Origin: Trichopria drosophilae
Lineage: Eukaryota; Arthropoda; Insecta; Hymenoptera; Diapriidae
Assembly: GCA_030407085.1 (NCBI GenBank)
Contig: CM059585.1
Location: 94,768,501-94,832,500, forward strand
Length of the DNA stretch: 64,000 nucleotides
Direction: 5' to 3'
The notes beneath the pieces are model-generated. The model saw only the letters and a program-made list of their open reading frames with translations. It searched no databases and was not told the origin of the DNA. The position numbers and the translations under genes are program-made. Shown in pieces: positions 46,647-60,652 of the stretch. Position 1 is the first letter of the stretch. Each line of letters begins with the position of its first letter.

Positions 46647-46728
46647 CCCCCCTGTGCACCAGTTTTTCTTTTCTAATAAGGGAACAATGTAGTTTGGACG
46701 AGTATACTCGTCCTGGCGCACAGGAGGG
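46647..46728. mobile_element. 82-bp TTAA-flanked MITE (piggyBac type)
   Basis: TTAA (46643-46646 and 46729-46732) encloses TIRs CCCCCCTGTGCACCAG and CTGGCGCACAGGAGGG (two mismatches). An 18-bp perfect palindrome GGACGAGTATACTCGTCC lies just inside the right end only; the left end is followed by a T run. The layout mirrors the ends of the piggyBac-like element at 60402-63688. Confidence 0.7.
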
Positions 46729-46732
46729 TTAA

Positions 46733-49700
46733 ACCACAATTTTTAATTATTTAAACATTTTTTTTGTTATTTTCTTATTTTTATATCTTTTTAGTGATTT
46801 TGGAAATATATTAAGTTCATTTGCTTATATCTTCTGCATTTATCTAATCCATTATACTATCAAGAAATTGCTGCTTTCATAGAATAGAAAAAAGTTTTGA
46901 ATACTCGATGGAAAATGCAAATATACGACGAGCAATCGCCTATTGTCATAAAAATATTACTGTACCAATGAACAGTTGTTGGAGCCCAAATGTGGTTGAT
47001 TTGATTAACTGACTGTCATAAAATGCCTAAAAACATGTATTTACTCCTTCTATCTATTCTAATTTTGAATAAATTCTTAACCAAAAAATTCTTGTTGTCT
47101 GTTTTTCCACGATTTCAAAGAAAATTAAGTATTGATTTAATGATATGTACAGAAATTATCTCAGGCAAAAAATTGTTTTCATTTTTTCGACTACAGCACT
47201 TAATTTACGAAGAAAAATGGAGTTTGTCGATTGTTTGTTTTGGCTATTTAATATATCTAAAAGCCTACTATTGCTTCCATAAAAAATTAACAAGCCTCAT
47301 TTATCATCAATAACATCTCGTTTTTAGTATGCATAATATAGATGATGGTCGATTTAAAAATCGATGAGGAATAATCATGATTGGTGTCATGTCATCATGA
47401 AAGTTAGCTATTCCGGATGATGTGCATTGTCTGCATATTGTCAATGATGCAAAATTAAATCCTTTTAGAAACTTCCATAACTCGATAAAAGAAAAAATCA
47501 TATCGGAATGACTAAAAAAGCATTTTAAAGTTGATGAATAGCACTTTAATATGCGTTTTGTCAAATTGCGAAAAATCATTTTATTACGCCACAAAAACCT
47601 ACTGAAAATATTTTTTTTTTTTGCAATTTTAGGTAAGGATATCTCAAAATCATGACCTGATAGAATAACTCTACGGCCAGATTTGTATTCAACGCGACGA
47701 CAACCTTCAGAAACACGTCCGGATTCTGGTTACAAATTTTCTTGGACTGTGTTATCGAAGAGTGTTACATTTTATGTAAATATGCCTTTGAAGACACATA
47801 ATGCAGTTCACCATTATTTGTGTCACCATACGACAAGTCTTATGAATTCGGCAACCAAATTTGAGGTTTTAGAAATTCAACCTTTCCGTGAGACTACAAT
47901 GGAATTCTATTTGTTAATAATTAATTAACATGCCAAATCGAATGCGGAAGCTACCTCGATATGTTGGGATAGTGTAAGATATTCTTTAGATTTCAAGGAA
48001 ATAGATCATTATTTATGTTTGTCTACTTAACAAGAAAATTTGATCATGGTCTCGTTACAATTCAACAATCATTAGAGTATACTACGTATATGAAACTTTT
48101 TGAATAAAGTATGAAGATAAACACTGATGAAATATTGAATATTAAACTAAATTTGTTATGCAAAATGGATGAACATAGAAATATATCGGTTCTGCATTTT
48201 TGAAAATGAAACGAAGCTGGTAGATATTAATTGAGCACTATTTTCCAAACGTGATGCGCATCGCGAAACATATCACTGATCCAGAATGGCAAGAGGAAGA
48301 CATTATTAAATATTCTAATCAGAAACTGCTGCACGTCGAGGGGTGTGACGAACCGCAATGCTACGAATTTTGGAGGGAGGGTAAAATTCTCTTCATTTCA
48401 TATTATTCTCTCATCTTTTGCACATCTGTATGTATGAGACATTTAAATTTTAAATACAAATTTCGGCCAGTCCGCTTCATGCGAACAATCTTAATATGCA
48501 TCCTGCTAAAAACTCGAATGTAGAAATATCCCTTGATTTCAAATTAACATGAATCTTATTTCGGCTGTAAAGGGATGAAATCTCATGTAGTATTTTACAT
48601 AAAATATTAATTTTTTAGTACTTTATTCAGATGTAATTCGTGAGTATAAACTATGCAAATTTTAACAAATTGTCTCGTTTTGCACTGTGCTAAAATGTGG
48701 TGAAAGAGTGTTTGAATGTGTTAAATATTATGGTTTTTTAAATTTTGCATATTTTACGTAGTGTATAAAACCATACCGAAAATTAATACGAATTTCCTTC
48801 ATTAAAGAAAGATCGTCATTGTGAATAGAAGATTACCATACAGGTGTACCAGCATGGGGGAGGATTTGAACATTAATCCGTGTATATGTTGAATGGGTAA
48901 CCTTACGATTAATGCATTTTCATCAAGGGAGTTTCAAATGTACACACATAATACGGTGAGCTTATAACTTTTATGAGCGTGAAAGAGACATATTTCAAAG
49001 CAACAGCTATTTATATATATTTCTACTTAATTCACATAGGAAGGGGTACTTGCAGGATTTCTTGGATCCGGCTGTATCGCTGCTAACGGGGGTTGGTCGG
49101 CAAAACTTTCAAAAATAAAATAAAGCAGCCATCAAAATGCTCGAATGTCTAGAAATTTGACAGAGTTAATCTTTTTTAAATTATGCTTTGTCCGCATTTA
49201 TTGCCCGTAAAAAGTGCAGTTCTTTTTGTTTCACGATTTATATGAAAATAATGATAATCAACCTGCGTAATAAAGGTTCTTTACCAGACTAAATAAAAAA
49301 CATTAATGCGATTAGAAATCATATTTTTTCGTCCAGAACAAAAACTGTCATGGTGGGAATTGAGAATATTTATTATATATATATATATATATTTTAAGCC
49401 TGTAATATATAATGAAGGAGTAGAGCTTCCATCACGTAAGAACAAACTGGTCAGTTAGCATAAATCCATGTTCAGAAACGCGTACTAGTATGATTCACCT
49501 CAAAAATAATGCGTACAACCTTTCTTGTACATAAATTCGCCGATTACTACTTTCGTTGGAAATATTTTTACACCTAATTTCTGAAATTTTAAATACCATA
49601 TTATCTAACATTTTCCAAACGGATTACACTTCATGATCCAATTCGTGTCTTATTCAAATAGTCCTATATAGTTCTTAAAAGTGATGTAGAACCCAAATTT

Positions 49701-52232
49701 TAATAAACAGCAATTACTCTTTAATAAAAGCATTTTATAGCGACAAGAAAATATATGTGTAGTAATTTTTTCAACTCGTTTCTCTCAGTGTTTATACACC
49801 ATGTAACTTGGACAAAATTCATTCTAAAATGCTATTATAATAATATGCTCCCCATTTAAATTGCGATGAAGAATTTACATTTCGTGTTCTCTAGACACAA
49901 CATTTACTCTTAATTTAAGTGATACACGCAATTCTATTATACGCGGCACTTATAAAATTTTCTTTCTCTCGCAATGCATAAGCGCACACGTCATTAAATT
50001 TCCTGTTGTGAATTACGTTGACTCATTTTATTAAATAAAATTAAGATTACGGATATAAGAGGATGTCATTAAACAAGTTCAGGAATTCGAACGAGATTGT
50101 TTAAGCTGTCTTGTAGCCTATGAACCACAAAGAACATTTTGATATTGATTTTCAAGCCTCATTATTATAATGAAAGAGTGGGCTTGTTTGACCGAATACC
50201 CAGTTTCCTAGTATTTTCGCGTATGCCATTTCAGAATTTGTACTCAAACTTAAAAAATCTTCTAGAAAATTAAATATGACTTTCTAAACAACCAACGTGG
50301 AAATTTATTAAAAAACCGTATGATTTTTTTCTTCAACAATTGGTGCACAAAAATCCTGAATTTTCATGAGAATATTTGGAAATATGTAGGATTTGCGGAC
50401 GTTTCTTTTAAATTCCAGCCAATATTAGCGACAGTCACTGCTTGTACGTTTTTTTTTTAATATTCGCGCTAATTCACTTCGAGCGTAAAATTGATATATT
50501 TTCACATTTTCGGCCATGTCCTAGAAAATATGAAAATGATTCTTTCCTTCTGAACAACAGAGTCTGAAACATACCTCTTATGATGACAACGATATAATAC
50601 TCACCACACTGAATCCTAGCGATTCTGGTTGTTCCCATTATCTTGAATCTAATGTTGATTTTCTTCTGTTTCAGATGAAGAATTCTATGATATTAATTTG
50701 ATACGAGATTCGGAATAAACTATTCCAAAAACCCAATATTACCGAAAATCTGACCACATTTCATAAATTTGAATTGAGCGACATCAAAAATGGTTGTTTC
50801 GCTAAAAAAATTCCCCGTCTGAAATTTTAATAAATCTTGTAGTTTTGAAGAATATATATAAAAATGGTGTAATGATAAGAATATGATTTATTGTTATAAT
50901 AATAACGACAGCATGGTAATTTGAATAACAGCACTTCTCCACAAAACAATTCTATGGAAATCATTTGATTAGGTCAACATTAACCTCGATTAGGTTTACC
51001 GCTATCCTGGCGTTATTTGCTTCTTCAAAACGAATGGTAATAATTATTCAAGCAAATATACCCGTGACTTCTACTCTGTAATATTCGAAATAGTCGTGAA
51101 ACAGTTCCTTATTGCGAACTTACTTTATGTAACCTCTTTGTATTTAGTTGAAAATATCGCAACTGGTTGTACTCATACTAATTGTTTAAATGTTTAAGCA
51201 AATTTACATGTTTTTATCTTGTCCCGTTACTCTTTCTTCGACTTAAAAAATGGTCAATTCATACCATACATTTAGTGAATGCTTTCAAAATAGGAAATGA
51301 TTTGAAAAAGTAGGGGATGGTTTGGAAATAGGAAATGATTTTGATCTATCATCTCCCTAATACTATTGATACTGCATACGTAATGATTACGTAATGTTAT
51401 CAGTGCATCGCAAACTTCGAACGACCAATTTAACAAAATTGGTTTGCATATCTCCTTCTATAAATCATAAATCATGAACAAGACGTTCAAGATAATTTTG
51501 AATGATCACATTTTCAAGGACTTTTTCGATTTTATCATCATACTGATTTTAAAAATATAGGTACTCCAATATTCATGATAGATCCCTCGTTTTTCATTTT
51601 CCTTTTAGTTATTCAAAATAACTATTAAAGAATTGTTACAAAACCTTTTCCCTCGGTGGAATTAATGCATGTGATGTGGCGATTCTTTCGGTTATACTTT
51701 TCATGTCAGCAGTTCATTCTTCACTTTCATTGTTTTCTATTACAAAATGCATAATTATTTAGTATTCGAAACAATACTGTTGTCGAGTTTTGGCCACTAG
51801 CCAACCAGTTGAAATTGACTTAGGTAACCCTTCGTACAACCCTTTGGTTGACACTCTGGGGTAGAACGGTGTGAACGACGTTCTGTGGAGAATACCCCTT
51901 CTCAACTGTAGATAAATGAAGTGTCTCCTTTGAATCTGTCGTGACAGTCACGAACTGTACTAATTGGGAAAAAGAAATTTAATTGCAGTTAAATGTACAA
52001 TTTAGACCGATCATGAAATGGAATTTGCGTAAATTTTAAATGCCGCCAGAATTAGAAACAGGAAAACTAAATTTTTAGTAAACTTAATCACTGTGATTAT
52101 TGTTCTCGAGTTTGGTTTCTTTCAGCAACTTGTGTAAGAGAGATTTTACTGAGATTTCAATTAAAACTGTTTTCAATACTTCATTATATTTAATATTAGC
52201 TTCACTTAAACTTACAGTATTTTTACTGTGAA
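46733..52232. other. Long AT-rich stretch without recognised genes
   Basis: Short frames at 47023-47313, 47683-47928 and 48251-48523 show no family motif. A short (AT)n lies at about 49371-49391. I see no terminal repeats or RNA-like structure in these 5.5 kb. Confidence 0.4.
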
Positions 52233-52782
52233 CACTGAAAAAAGTGTCTTTTATCAGTGACAATCCCGTGTCTTTTAAAACGATTTCTTATACCCCGTAA
52301 AATAAATATTGTAATTACTGAAATCCCATATGTTATCCATAAAAATCTTCGTCTTTTAGCATTTACTTATTATAGAGTAAAATATATTCTATTAATTTCT
52401 CATGTTTTAAAAGAAGGTTTTATTATGTCTAAAAGTGTACGTATTTTAGCATTTTAAAGATACTAGTTTCTTATAGGTTATAATCTTGCAAATGTATAGA
52501 ATATTATGTAATAAATAAAGCTGGGCATCAATACAAACTTTTATATATAAAAAATCCACCGATACAATATCTCCTTTTGATGCACATCATCAGAATATTC
52601 GAAAATCACGTTATTCTTCATTTACCAACATAATTTACAACAATTATTAACCGACTACGAGATGTTTTACAAATATTTGTCTTTTAACCTGTAAAAGAAA
52701 TATTTTTGTCCCTATATGTAAAAGGCTGTCTTTTACGGGATATTAGAATTGCAATACCCGGTAAAAGACACTTTTCTCAGTG
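52233..52782. mobile_element. MITE with TIR CACTGAAAAAAGTGTCTTTT
   Basis: The left end CACTGAAAAAAGTGTCTTTTA and right end TAAAAGACACTTTTCTCAGTG are inverted repeats with one or two mismatches. Further inside, CCCGTAAAA / TTTTACGGG repeats the pairing. It is non-coding; hAT-like or unclassified. Confidence 0.6.
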
Positions 52783-53305
52783 AAGGGATTGATTTCAGGA
52801 ACGTGAATATGGAATGACTTTATTTTTTGTTCTGGCTCGCAATGAAAATATTTCTCCTACAGTAGTTTGAAACTTACGCAAGAGAATTTCATTTTTAATT
52901 GAACCCTTGGCGATTAAAAGGAGATTCGCGCGAAACGCCGGAGAATTTGTTGGCCCCTCGGCTCGTAATTTTTTTACTTTCGAATTTTAAAGGTTTCATT
53001 AGATATCTTAATAAGAAAATTAATTACGCGAATTTTTTGTTAAAATAAAAAATTTCTATCCCTCTTCGTTTTTAATATAATCGCAAAAAACGAAATTAAT
53101 TGAAATATAAAATAACTTAATTATTTTGTCTTTAACTCGTCATATCTTTTACAATAATTGGAATTTTTTAATGAAATTTTTAGGAAATATGCACTATTCC
53201 ATTTACAAACTAACGTATTTTTCCAAATTATGGTTAGTTATTACGGAATTTTTTTAAAAATTGGTTTTTGTTTTACTGCACAAAATTGATATTGAAAGCT
53301 TCTGC
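52783..53305. other. Unassigned AT-rich sequence
   Basis: No recognised feature. Confidence 0.4.
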
Positions 53306-53369
53306 CAGTGTGTGTGAAATGCGCCCCAAAAAAGTGAAAAATGTGTAAAATAGCATTTTACGCACACTG
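53306..53369. mobile_element. Short CAGTGTG hairpin MITE, copy 1
   Basis: CAGTGTGTGTGAAATG and CATTTTACGCACACTG are inverted ends enclosing 32 bp. It is related to 59391-59451. Confidence 0.45.
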
Positions 53370-54244
53370 TAACATAAAGAAAGTAATAACATTGTCTGAA
53401 AAGGGACGTTTATACATTTTCCGGTCAAATTGCACACATGATTCAATGAGCGAGACAAACTAACTTCTTAAAACGTTTGTCTCTGTACCCAAAATCAACA
53501 GCCCATGTTTACCGAAGTAAAAAAAAATTTTGAACAAATTTTTATAGAAATTGTACCCAATTGATTGTATTAAAAAATTATTTTCCACAAAATATATAGA
53601 ATCTGTATATTTTGTATAAGAATAGTCCAAAATTTGTTCTAAATATTAATTTTATCTAAATATTTTATTTATCAATAGTATGGGTGGAGCCAACAAATTT
53701 CAACATAAATAAGATATAATGACAAATTATAAAAGATAATTATCTTTGAATATATTGCTCAATATAAATGATTTAAATTAATGGTGAGATTATTTTTGTG
53801 TCTATGAAATAGCCAATCGCATCATTGTAAAACACTTAGAGATACAAAAATATTGATTTGAAATTTTATATTATGAGTAAGTATAAAATTAAAGATAATC
53901 ATATAAATATAACCTAAAAACATATGTAAACGATTATATTTTTAAGTAGTATGTAGATTTTAAGTAATAAGTTTAAACGAATTGTAAGTGGTGGATAATA
54001 AAGTAAATGTACCAATTACTGCTGCATTAAAGATGATATTGCAATGCAATGGTATTTTTGTGACTTTCGCATAGAAAGAATTCATCTTTTTAAAATTTCC
54101 TACTTAGCTGAACATATATTTCGCATAACAAAAATGATGAAGTAGAATCATATATTCTATATATAAAAATAATCAATTAAAGTAAAATGAAGTCGAAATG
54201 CACCCATCACTGCGACATTGCTCCTATTACTGCACGTTTTAGTA
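53370..54244. other. Unassigned AT-rich sequence
   Basis: No recognised feature. Confidence 0.4.
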
Positions 54245-54476
54245 TAGTAGAGTCCCGGTTTATTTACCCACTCGATTGCGAAAAGAAAGGGAGCGACGTT
54301 CCTCCCGCTCCTCTCAATCGCGTTATGTTCGTGACGTCACCGCAGACCTTTTCTGAGACCCCAGCCCATACGTTGGGGGAAAAGAGACCGGCGACAGATA
54401 AATATAACGAGACGAAACCGGGAAAATATGCTGAGACGTAAATATAACGAGGTGCAATTATACCGGGATTCTACTG
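54245..54476. mobile_element. pogo-like MITE, TA-flanked
   Basis: TAGTAGAGTCCCGGTTTAT at the left and ATACCGGGATTCTACTG at the right (consensus end CAGTAGAATCCCGG), with TA on both sides (54243-54244, 54477-54478). The end resembles pogo/Tigger-type termini. There is no transposase. Confidence 0.65.
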
Positions 54477-54489
54477 TACCTGTTACTGC

Positions 54490-55623
54490 CCCCCAGAGGG
54501 GGAGGGCGTGTGGGCCCCTTCCGTCTCGCTCCTGCGGAAGTGTGGAGCCTGCTAGTCCCTCCTTCGGAAGGTTGTCGTTCCTGGGACAGCTCGAGACAAC
54601 CTCAGGGGGCCTGCTGTTTGTGAGGTCGGCCCATACTTTCAGACAATAGGCCACGGGCACAGGGTCAGCCCCGAGGGACCCGAGACAAGTGGCTTCGGCT
54701 GCGACCGATTTGAGGGCCCCTAGCCTCCGGGGGCCCATAGATTGGAAGAGTTTGGCGGCGGCCAAAGTCCCTGGGCCGGGGGACTGCGGCTGCCATTGCA
54801 CCCCAGGGAGGGGGAGAGGGGAACCTGATCTTGGGCGGGTTCCGCTCCCCAAGGGAGGACGCTGTCGTCTCCCGGACTGCCCTAGACGGACCTCAGGGAG
54901 GGAGGAGAGGGGAACCTGATCCAGGCGGGTTTCGCTCCTCCAAGGGAGAAAGTCGTTGTCTCCCGAGCTGCCCTAGACGACCTCAGGGGGTCGGCTGGAA
55001 GGTGTGAGCTACCCATCACGCTGGAAGGTCGGCTACGGGCACGTGGTCAGCCCCGAGGGACCCGAGACAAGTGGCTTCGGCTGCGCCCGTTGAGATACCC
55101 CGCGCAAGCGGGGCCGTATGAGCCGGGCGGCAGAAGACCCTGGGTAGGGGGTCTGACGCCGCACAGTCAAAGCGTGGACTGGCGACCCGTATACCATCGA
55201 GCTGGGCAATCAATCCCGTGTAGACAAGTACTCAACTGGTAGAGGGCTGGTGTTTGAATCATGGCCAGTTCTCGCAATGACACACCAGGTCACAAAACGG
55301 TACTCTCGGGGGCTGTTCCAAGCGGGGTGACCATTGGTTTTGGACTCGAGCGGGTAGTGGTTTCAAAAGCCTGCACGCTGAGCTAGGAGTATTCTGATAG
55401 GACTGGAAGGACTCTCCCCGGGTCAGAGAGTCGTAGGGATTAGAAAGGTCCTCTCCTCACCGAGGAGCTCGAGAAGTCTTGCCGCTTGGAGAGAGATTTG
55501 GTAGAGGCCCCGGAAGAAGGGGTCTCGCGTTGGTCCGGGCGTATCCCGGCTCCGCGCCATGGGGCCCGAGCCTTAGAGCCTTGCGGCGGGTAAGGCTCGG
55601 TTAACAAATTACGAGGTGACTAA
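54490..55623. mobile_element. GC-rich insertion with 15-bp TSD
   Basis: TGTACCTGTTACTGC flanks it exactly (54475-54489 and 55624-55638). The first two TSD bases are the last bases of the pogo-like MITE, so this insertion is younger. Internally it repeats CCCCGAGGGACCCGAGACAA and neighbours (54670 and 55051) and CTGCCCTAGACGACCTCAGG-like blocks (54580, 54875, 54970). A tRNA-like patch (CAACTGGTAGAGG..GTTTGAATC, 55232-55261) suggests a SINE or composite. TSD length suggests target-primed reverse transcription, though no A tail is seen. Family unknown. Confidence 0.55.
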
Positions 55624-55638
55624 TGTACCTGTTACTGC

Positions 55639-57348
55639 GTAATTTGTGCATGTTAATCCGAATTTTATAGTTTATCGATAAAAAACATAAACTGGACCTA
55701 TTTCAAATCATGCAGACAGCCAATTGGGGCAGAAGAATCGTCTTCTTGATGAAATATGTTATTCTACTTGAAAAATAAAGAAACAAGTATTGTTTAAAAA
55801 TTCTCATTTAACATTTTTTGAAATTTTTGTAACCAATTAAAGCTTATTTTTTTTATTTTTTTCTCACTGACAATTAAAATTTTTTGAAAACGTCTTGGCA
55901 ATATCTGGTCACGTCCTCGATTTTCAAGTTTTTCTGTCGACCATAGGATTATTTCGTTTCATTTGTTGTACTTTTTAATGGTAAATAGTTTTAAATGAGA
56001 TCGGTAATTTAATGGTAGATACTTTTAAAGTCGATAACTAATAATTAATATAATAATTTTAAATATGAATTCTTGGATCATTACATAACATGCGTAGTAT
56101 ATTTACGCGCTTTCACCAAAACAGAGATAAACAAACATACACTCGCTTAGTCATTCGATTTTCTGCAAATTTTTCAACCCATTGTTGACATGCGCAGTTC
56201 CAACGACAGAATTGAATATAAGATTTACTAACAGTTAACGAACTCCCATTGAATATTAAAATAAACGAGTTAATATACAATAACATTGCTGACATGCAGG
56301 AAAGTGCTGGTATGTTCAATTCAAAGTTACCTTCCGTTTTTGACATTACAGATACTGTTATAACTTTACAGTTAATGTAAGCGCCTTGAAATTGGCTTAC
56401 ATTAACTACTAAAAAAAAAATAACCGACGATTTTAAATAAATAATATGTTTAAGTTTTAACGTAATTATTAAACTATTTATGGAAATTAAAAAGATAAAT
56501 AATAATAATTTTATGTCATTTATTTTTGCATTTCAACTAAAATACGTACACCCCCAGCAATTGGTACATTTACGCAGATATTTTTCTCAACGTAGTTCCC
56601 GCTATGTTTAAAGAATCTTCTATTGAAACGCACTAGGCAATATGAACTACTTATTAAAACCAGTAAATATAAATATTTTACAGATTGAAATCTATGTCGA
56701 ATGACGCAAAAAATATTAACTCAGGTCCCATTAATTTATTTCTGCGTGCGTCAACAGAATTTTGTTTAAAATTGTGTCAGTAATATTTATTTATTTTAAT
56801 ATTAATATTTATATGTATATTTTGAACTTTATAGAACGTATAGAATTTCACCAACTTTGTTCTCGTGCATTGTTATTTATTTAGATTTAAAATGCCATCT
56901 CACCTCGACCTGTACTGAAGGTTGCGTTGGGTTTCCAATTGGGTCAAATCCAGGTGCACCATTCTCGGAATTGCAGACGTTTATTAAGGAAAATGTATGT
57001 CAAATGTTAAGTTGTTTTCCAAAATAACTAGTAATCTCGAAATGGAATGTCTCGTCATGGTCATAAATATCAATTATTTGCATAAATTAGTTAATCTTTA
57101 TTATATCTATATTCTTTATTTGTGTTATTATTTACCTATTTATGTCGAATTTTATAGGTGAGGTAACGGTATCGTCGTTGGGTACGATAATAAAAATAAA
57201 ACAACAATAAAAAATCTATAAATAACACAGGTCCATATGGTTTTGTTGTTGAAAAGCTGTGTGTCATTTTCGACGTAATTTTGTGCGTCAGAATCCGAAT
57301 TCAGGAGTGGCCCATCACGCGTTTTTTTTTGCTATTTTTGAGGGCATG
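55639..57348. other. Unassigned AT-rich sequence
   Basis: No recognised gene or repeat. Confidence 0.4.
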
Positions 57349-57350
57349 TA

Positions 57351-58862
57351 GGGGAGACTGGGGTTAATTGGCGGCTGGGGCACATTGACGGTTTGCACTT
57401 TTCTCGAATTCTGCACATTAGAAAATTCTATGCATCATATAGTGTATTAATTGTGGCAGCTTCATCACCTTGTCATAGTAACGTCTTGTTTATCGAACTA
57501 AATTTGGTTATAGTTCGGTTTGATTGATTTGGCATACGAATTGTAACTATTTATTTTCGATTATATAAGCGTTTTTCTCCGTGTTGCGACCGATATCAAA
57601 GTAAGTATTTATACATTTAGCTTCCTCTACTTTCACTGCACAAAACCACTGTGAGAAGTATTGTAATATTTGTATACATCATCACGAAAATTTCGTTTTA
57701 ACTTATAAACTCGGGATGGGGCAGGTTGGCGGGTTTTGCATGGGGCACATTGGCGGTGTCATTATTGCTTGTAAAATATGTTCTTATATTGCAGAGAATG
57801 GTTCGAAACTGAAACAACAGGCAAAGAGGCGACAGAAAAAATACTAAATTATAAAGAAACATTTAAGAAAATAGTTATATATTAATTTAATACAAAAATT
57901 GTTCAAAAATACTGTTTAATGGATGAAAAAGTAATGACAAATAATAATATATAATATACTACAAAATTGTTTTTTCTGCACAGAGAGAAGAAAAATGGTT
58001 AATGGAACTATTTCATAATAGTAAAACATTTGATGACAAAAAGTAGTTAATTTAACCATTTCTATAATAAACAAGAACATAATATTGTTCAGTTTACCAT
58101 TTCCCGATATTTATGTACGCACCATCGTACATAACCTCAGATACTCGGTACTTTCAGTTTCATACTTAAATAGCCAATTCAAACATTACCGGACAGTGAA
58201 ATGGACATAATAAAATAAATTAAACGAAAATATCTTCTTTCCTTACAAAAAAGAATTATTGTATGGCCCTTTTCACAATGTTCTGAATTGCAAACGTAAC
58301 ACTCTGCGAGCTACAATTTCACATTGTTAATTTTACAATTATTATACTTTATAACTGTTTTTTTAAATTTCTTCATGATTGCGTTAACCTTCTTTTTCTC
58401 TCTATGTGTAAAAGTGCAAAATGTATGTTTTATTTATAAACGTATAGATAGTCGACAATAGCCACAAGAGAGTGGCGGTATTCTTACAAAAAATATCTCC
58501 GTTAACGTATTTTTATTGCAAGAAAGGAAACTAAGCGAAAGCCAGAGATTTGATTTACTTATTACATCATGCTGGTGTATTATAAATTCATTTATTCAAT
58601 AAAACACAAGTTTTTATCAACCGCCAATTAGCCCCATTGCACCCGTCAATGTGCCACACGTGTGGTGTTGGCGGTTTTTGAACTTACCGATTATTTGGTC
58701 ATTTTCTCTCTTTTTAACAATATTTATGAAATATTACAAAAGGCATTTTATTGCTAGACCGTATACCTTCAAAATGGTATATTGTATTAATTGAATTATA
58801 CTGTACACCATTTTATAGAAATAGATTAACAATTTTACCGCCAACTAACCGCAGTCTCTCCT
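57351..58862. mobile_element. TA-flanked TIR element, complete copy 2
   Basis: Left end GGGGAGACTGGGGTTAATTG + GCGG, right end CCGCCAACTAACCGCAGTCT + CTCC, with TA on both sides (57349-57350 and 58863-58864). The TIR core GGGGCACATTGGCGG recurs inside as subterminal repeats. The conserved intron-exon-like piece TATTGCAG|AGAATGG with a short frame to TAA (about 57885) is shared with copy 1. It looks like a non-autonomous Tc1/mariner-type relic. Confidence 0.65.
57979..58408. mobile_element. MITE nested in copy 2
   Basis: TIRs CACAGAGAGAAGAAAAATGG + TTAA and the complement ending CTCTCTATGTG. Copy 1 has the empty site (about 43222). Confidence 0.65.
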
Positions 58863-58864
58863 AC

Positions 58865-60397
58865 AGAAGACACAACATTTCTAGGAGTTTTTCCTTTCGT
58901 TGGATCACTACTCTTTTTCTTTAAAATGGGATGCGCAGAATTCTATTACGACTTTTCTTCACCAAGATACGCCAATTTGAAATTACGATTTACATGTAAA
59001 CAAATTTACCTTGAAATGCTCTTGGAGAATAAGCTCAAGGTCAAATTCAATGTCATGAAACCTATATAAATATAAACAACTATATAAAATATGGACCTCA
59101 TTTTGAAGGGTAAAGGTAGTACTAAAAGATGCAAGTAGCACAGAAGTCCAAAAAAATTGTTGCGTCCTGTACGTAACCTCAAACATAGCAAAATAACGCG
59201 TTTTTCGAGTACATGACCTCAAATATCTCAAATACTGACGTAATGCGGACCAATTCCGACTTCGAGATTGGATTCTACGCATACAATTACGTCGGAAATG
59301 ACCCACGGCTACCCAACAACATCCAAGACCCTGTTTTTTGTAGACCTGTGTAATCGTACCTATGCTTTAATCCTGTTTTACTTTTCGAAATGTGCGTAAA
59401 GTGGATTCGAATATTGAAAATAAGGAGTAAAGCTGCACTTTACACACACTGCGACAATGAGATCTTTTTGCTGCCCTTTACTACTTAAATCACTAAGCAT
59501 TTCTACTTTTCTTTTGTTATTTAAATAAGGTACTGCAACTGCATAAAACGCATTTGTTTATTGGACATTGAGGTATATTTGAATATCCGGGAACACGAAG
59601 GACTTCAGCAAACCACTTAAGTTCATCTTTTTTATTTACTTTCTTATTATATGAAAAGAATGTGTCAACATGAATAATTTGGAATTATTTTATTTGTCTT
59701 TATGTCACTTCACTTCGAAAGATAGTCTTTGCTGTGCAAGGTCATACAAATAGTATTTGGGATCGCTCGTTAGTCAATAGCTAACAAATTTCAAAGTCAT
59801 CCTGTACATACGCACGTATTAGTATTAATTTTCATGGTCATTATAAAGTTATATTGTATTACTATGGATATATTACGCCTCTGGCAATATTCACTTTCGT
59901 TTGTCCTCTAATCTTTCCTGAATATTTATCCAAAGTTTCGTAATACTGTTGCTACACCTGAAATTGTCGTTTGATATAATCGAGATTTTAAAAACAATAT
60001 CTCCGTTCTTAATCTGAAATATAACAAAAGGTTCACTGCCGCATGAAGATAATTTGCAAATTATACTTTAGTCACATCGCGTAACAACGGACTATGACGT
60101 AACCTGTGCACTTTCGGAGTAATTTGGGTTAAAGAAAAAACTATTTTTTACTGATCAAAAATAATGTGAAGAAAAATATTAAAAATATTAATTAGAAGGG
60201 TATAAAACTATGAAAATCTATAAATCAAACAAGTTTACTTATTTCTACCTTGAAAAATGAACCCAAATGCAAATATATCGTGGTTGAATGAGAAGAATGG
60301 ACTTGATGATAGTAGCAAGTTGCATTTAATTGTATTATTAATATAAAGTGTATAATTTACGCTTAAAATTCTTAAAAGTTCATTTAATTACTTTACA
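58865..60397. other. Unassigned sequence, with a small CAGTGTG-type hairpin at 59391-59451
   Basis: TGTGCGTAAAGTG / CACTTTACACACA (59391-59403 and 59436-59448) is a second copy of the short MITE at 53306. Other frames, such as minus strand 58983-59306, show no family. Confidence 0.35.
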
Positions 60398-60652
60398 TTA
60401 ACCTTTTAACGCCGGGAAAAAGTGTAAAATCAATTGTTGATAAAACACATAGATTTGCAGAAAAAAAACATTATTTATCTTCAGTCAACTACCCATATAT
60501 GTGGCACATGTAACGTAGCCGATATATCGGCCATCCCCGGCAGCAACTTCAATTTGAAGAAAAAACCTTTTCAAAAAAAAATTAGGGTGTATCCTTATGT
60601 TTTTCGATGTGCTGAATTCGATAAAAATACTCAAAAAAGTCTTGGAATTGTT

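Noticed and set aside
54337..54852. 171-codon minus-strand ORF
   Set aside because: It crosses the junction between the pogo-like MITE and the GC-rich insertion, so it cannot be an ancestral gene.
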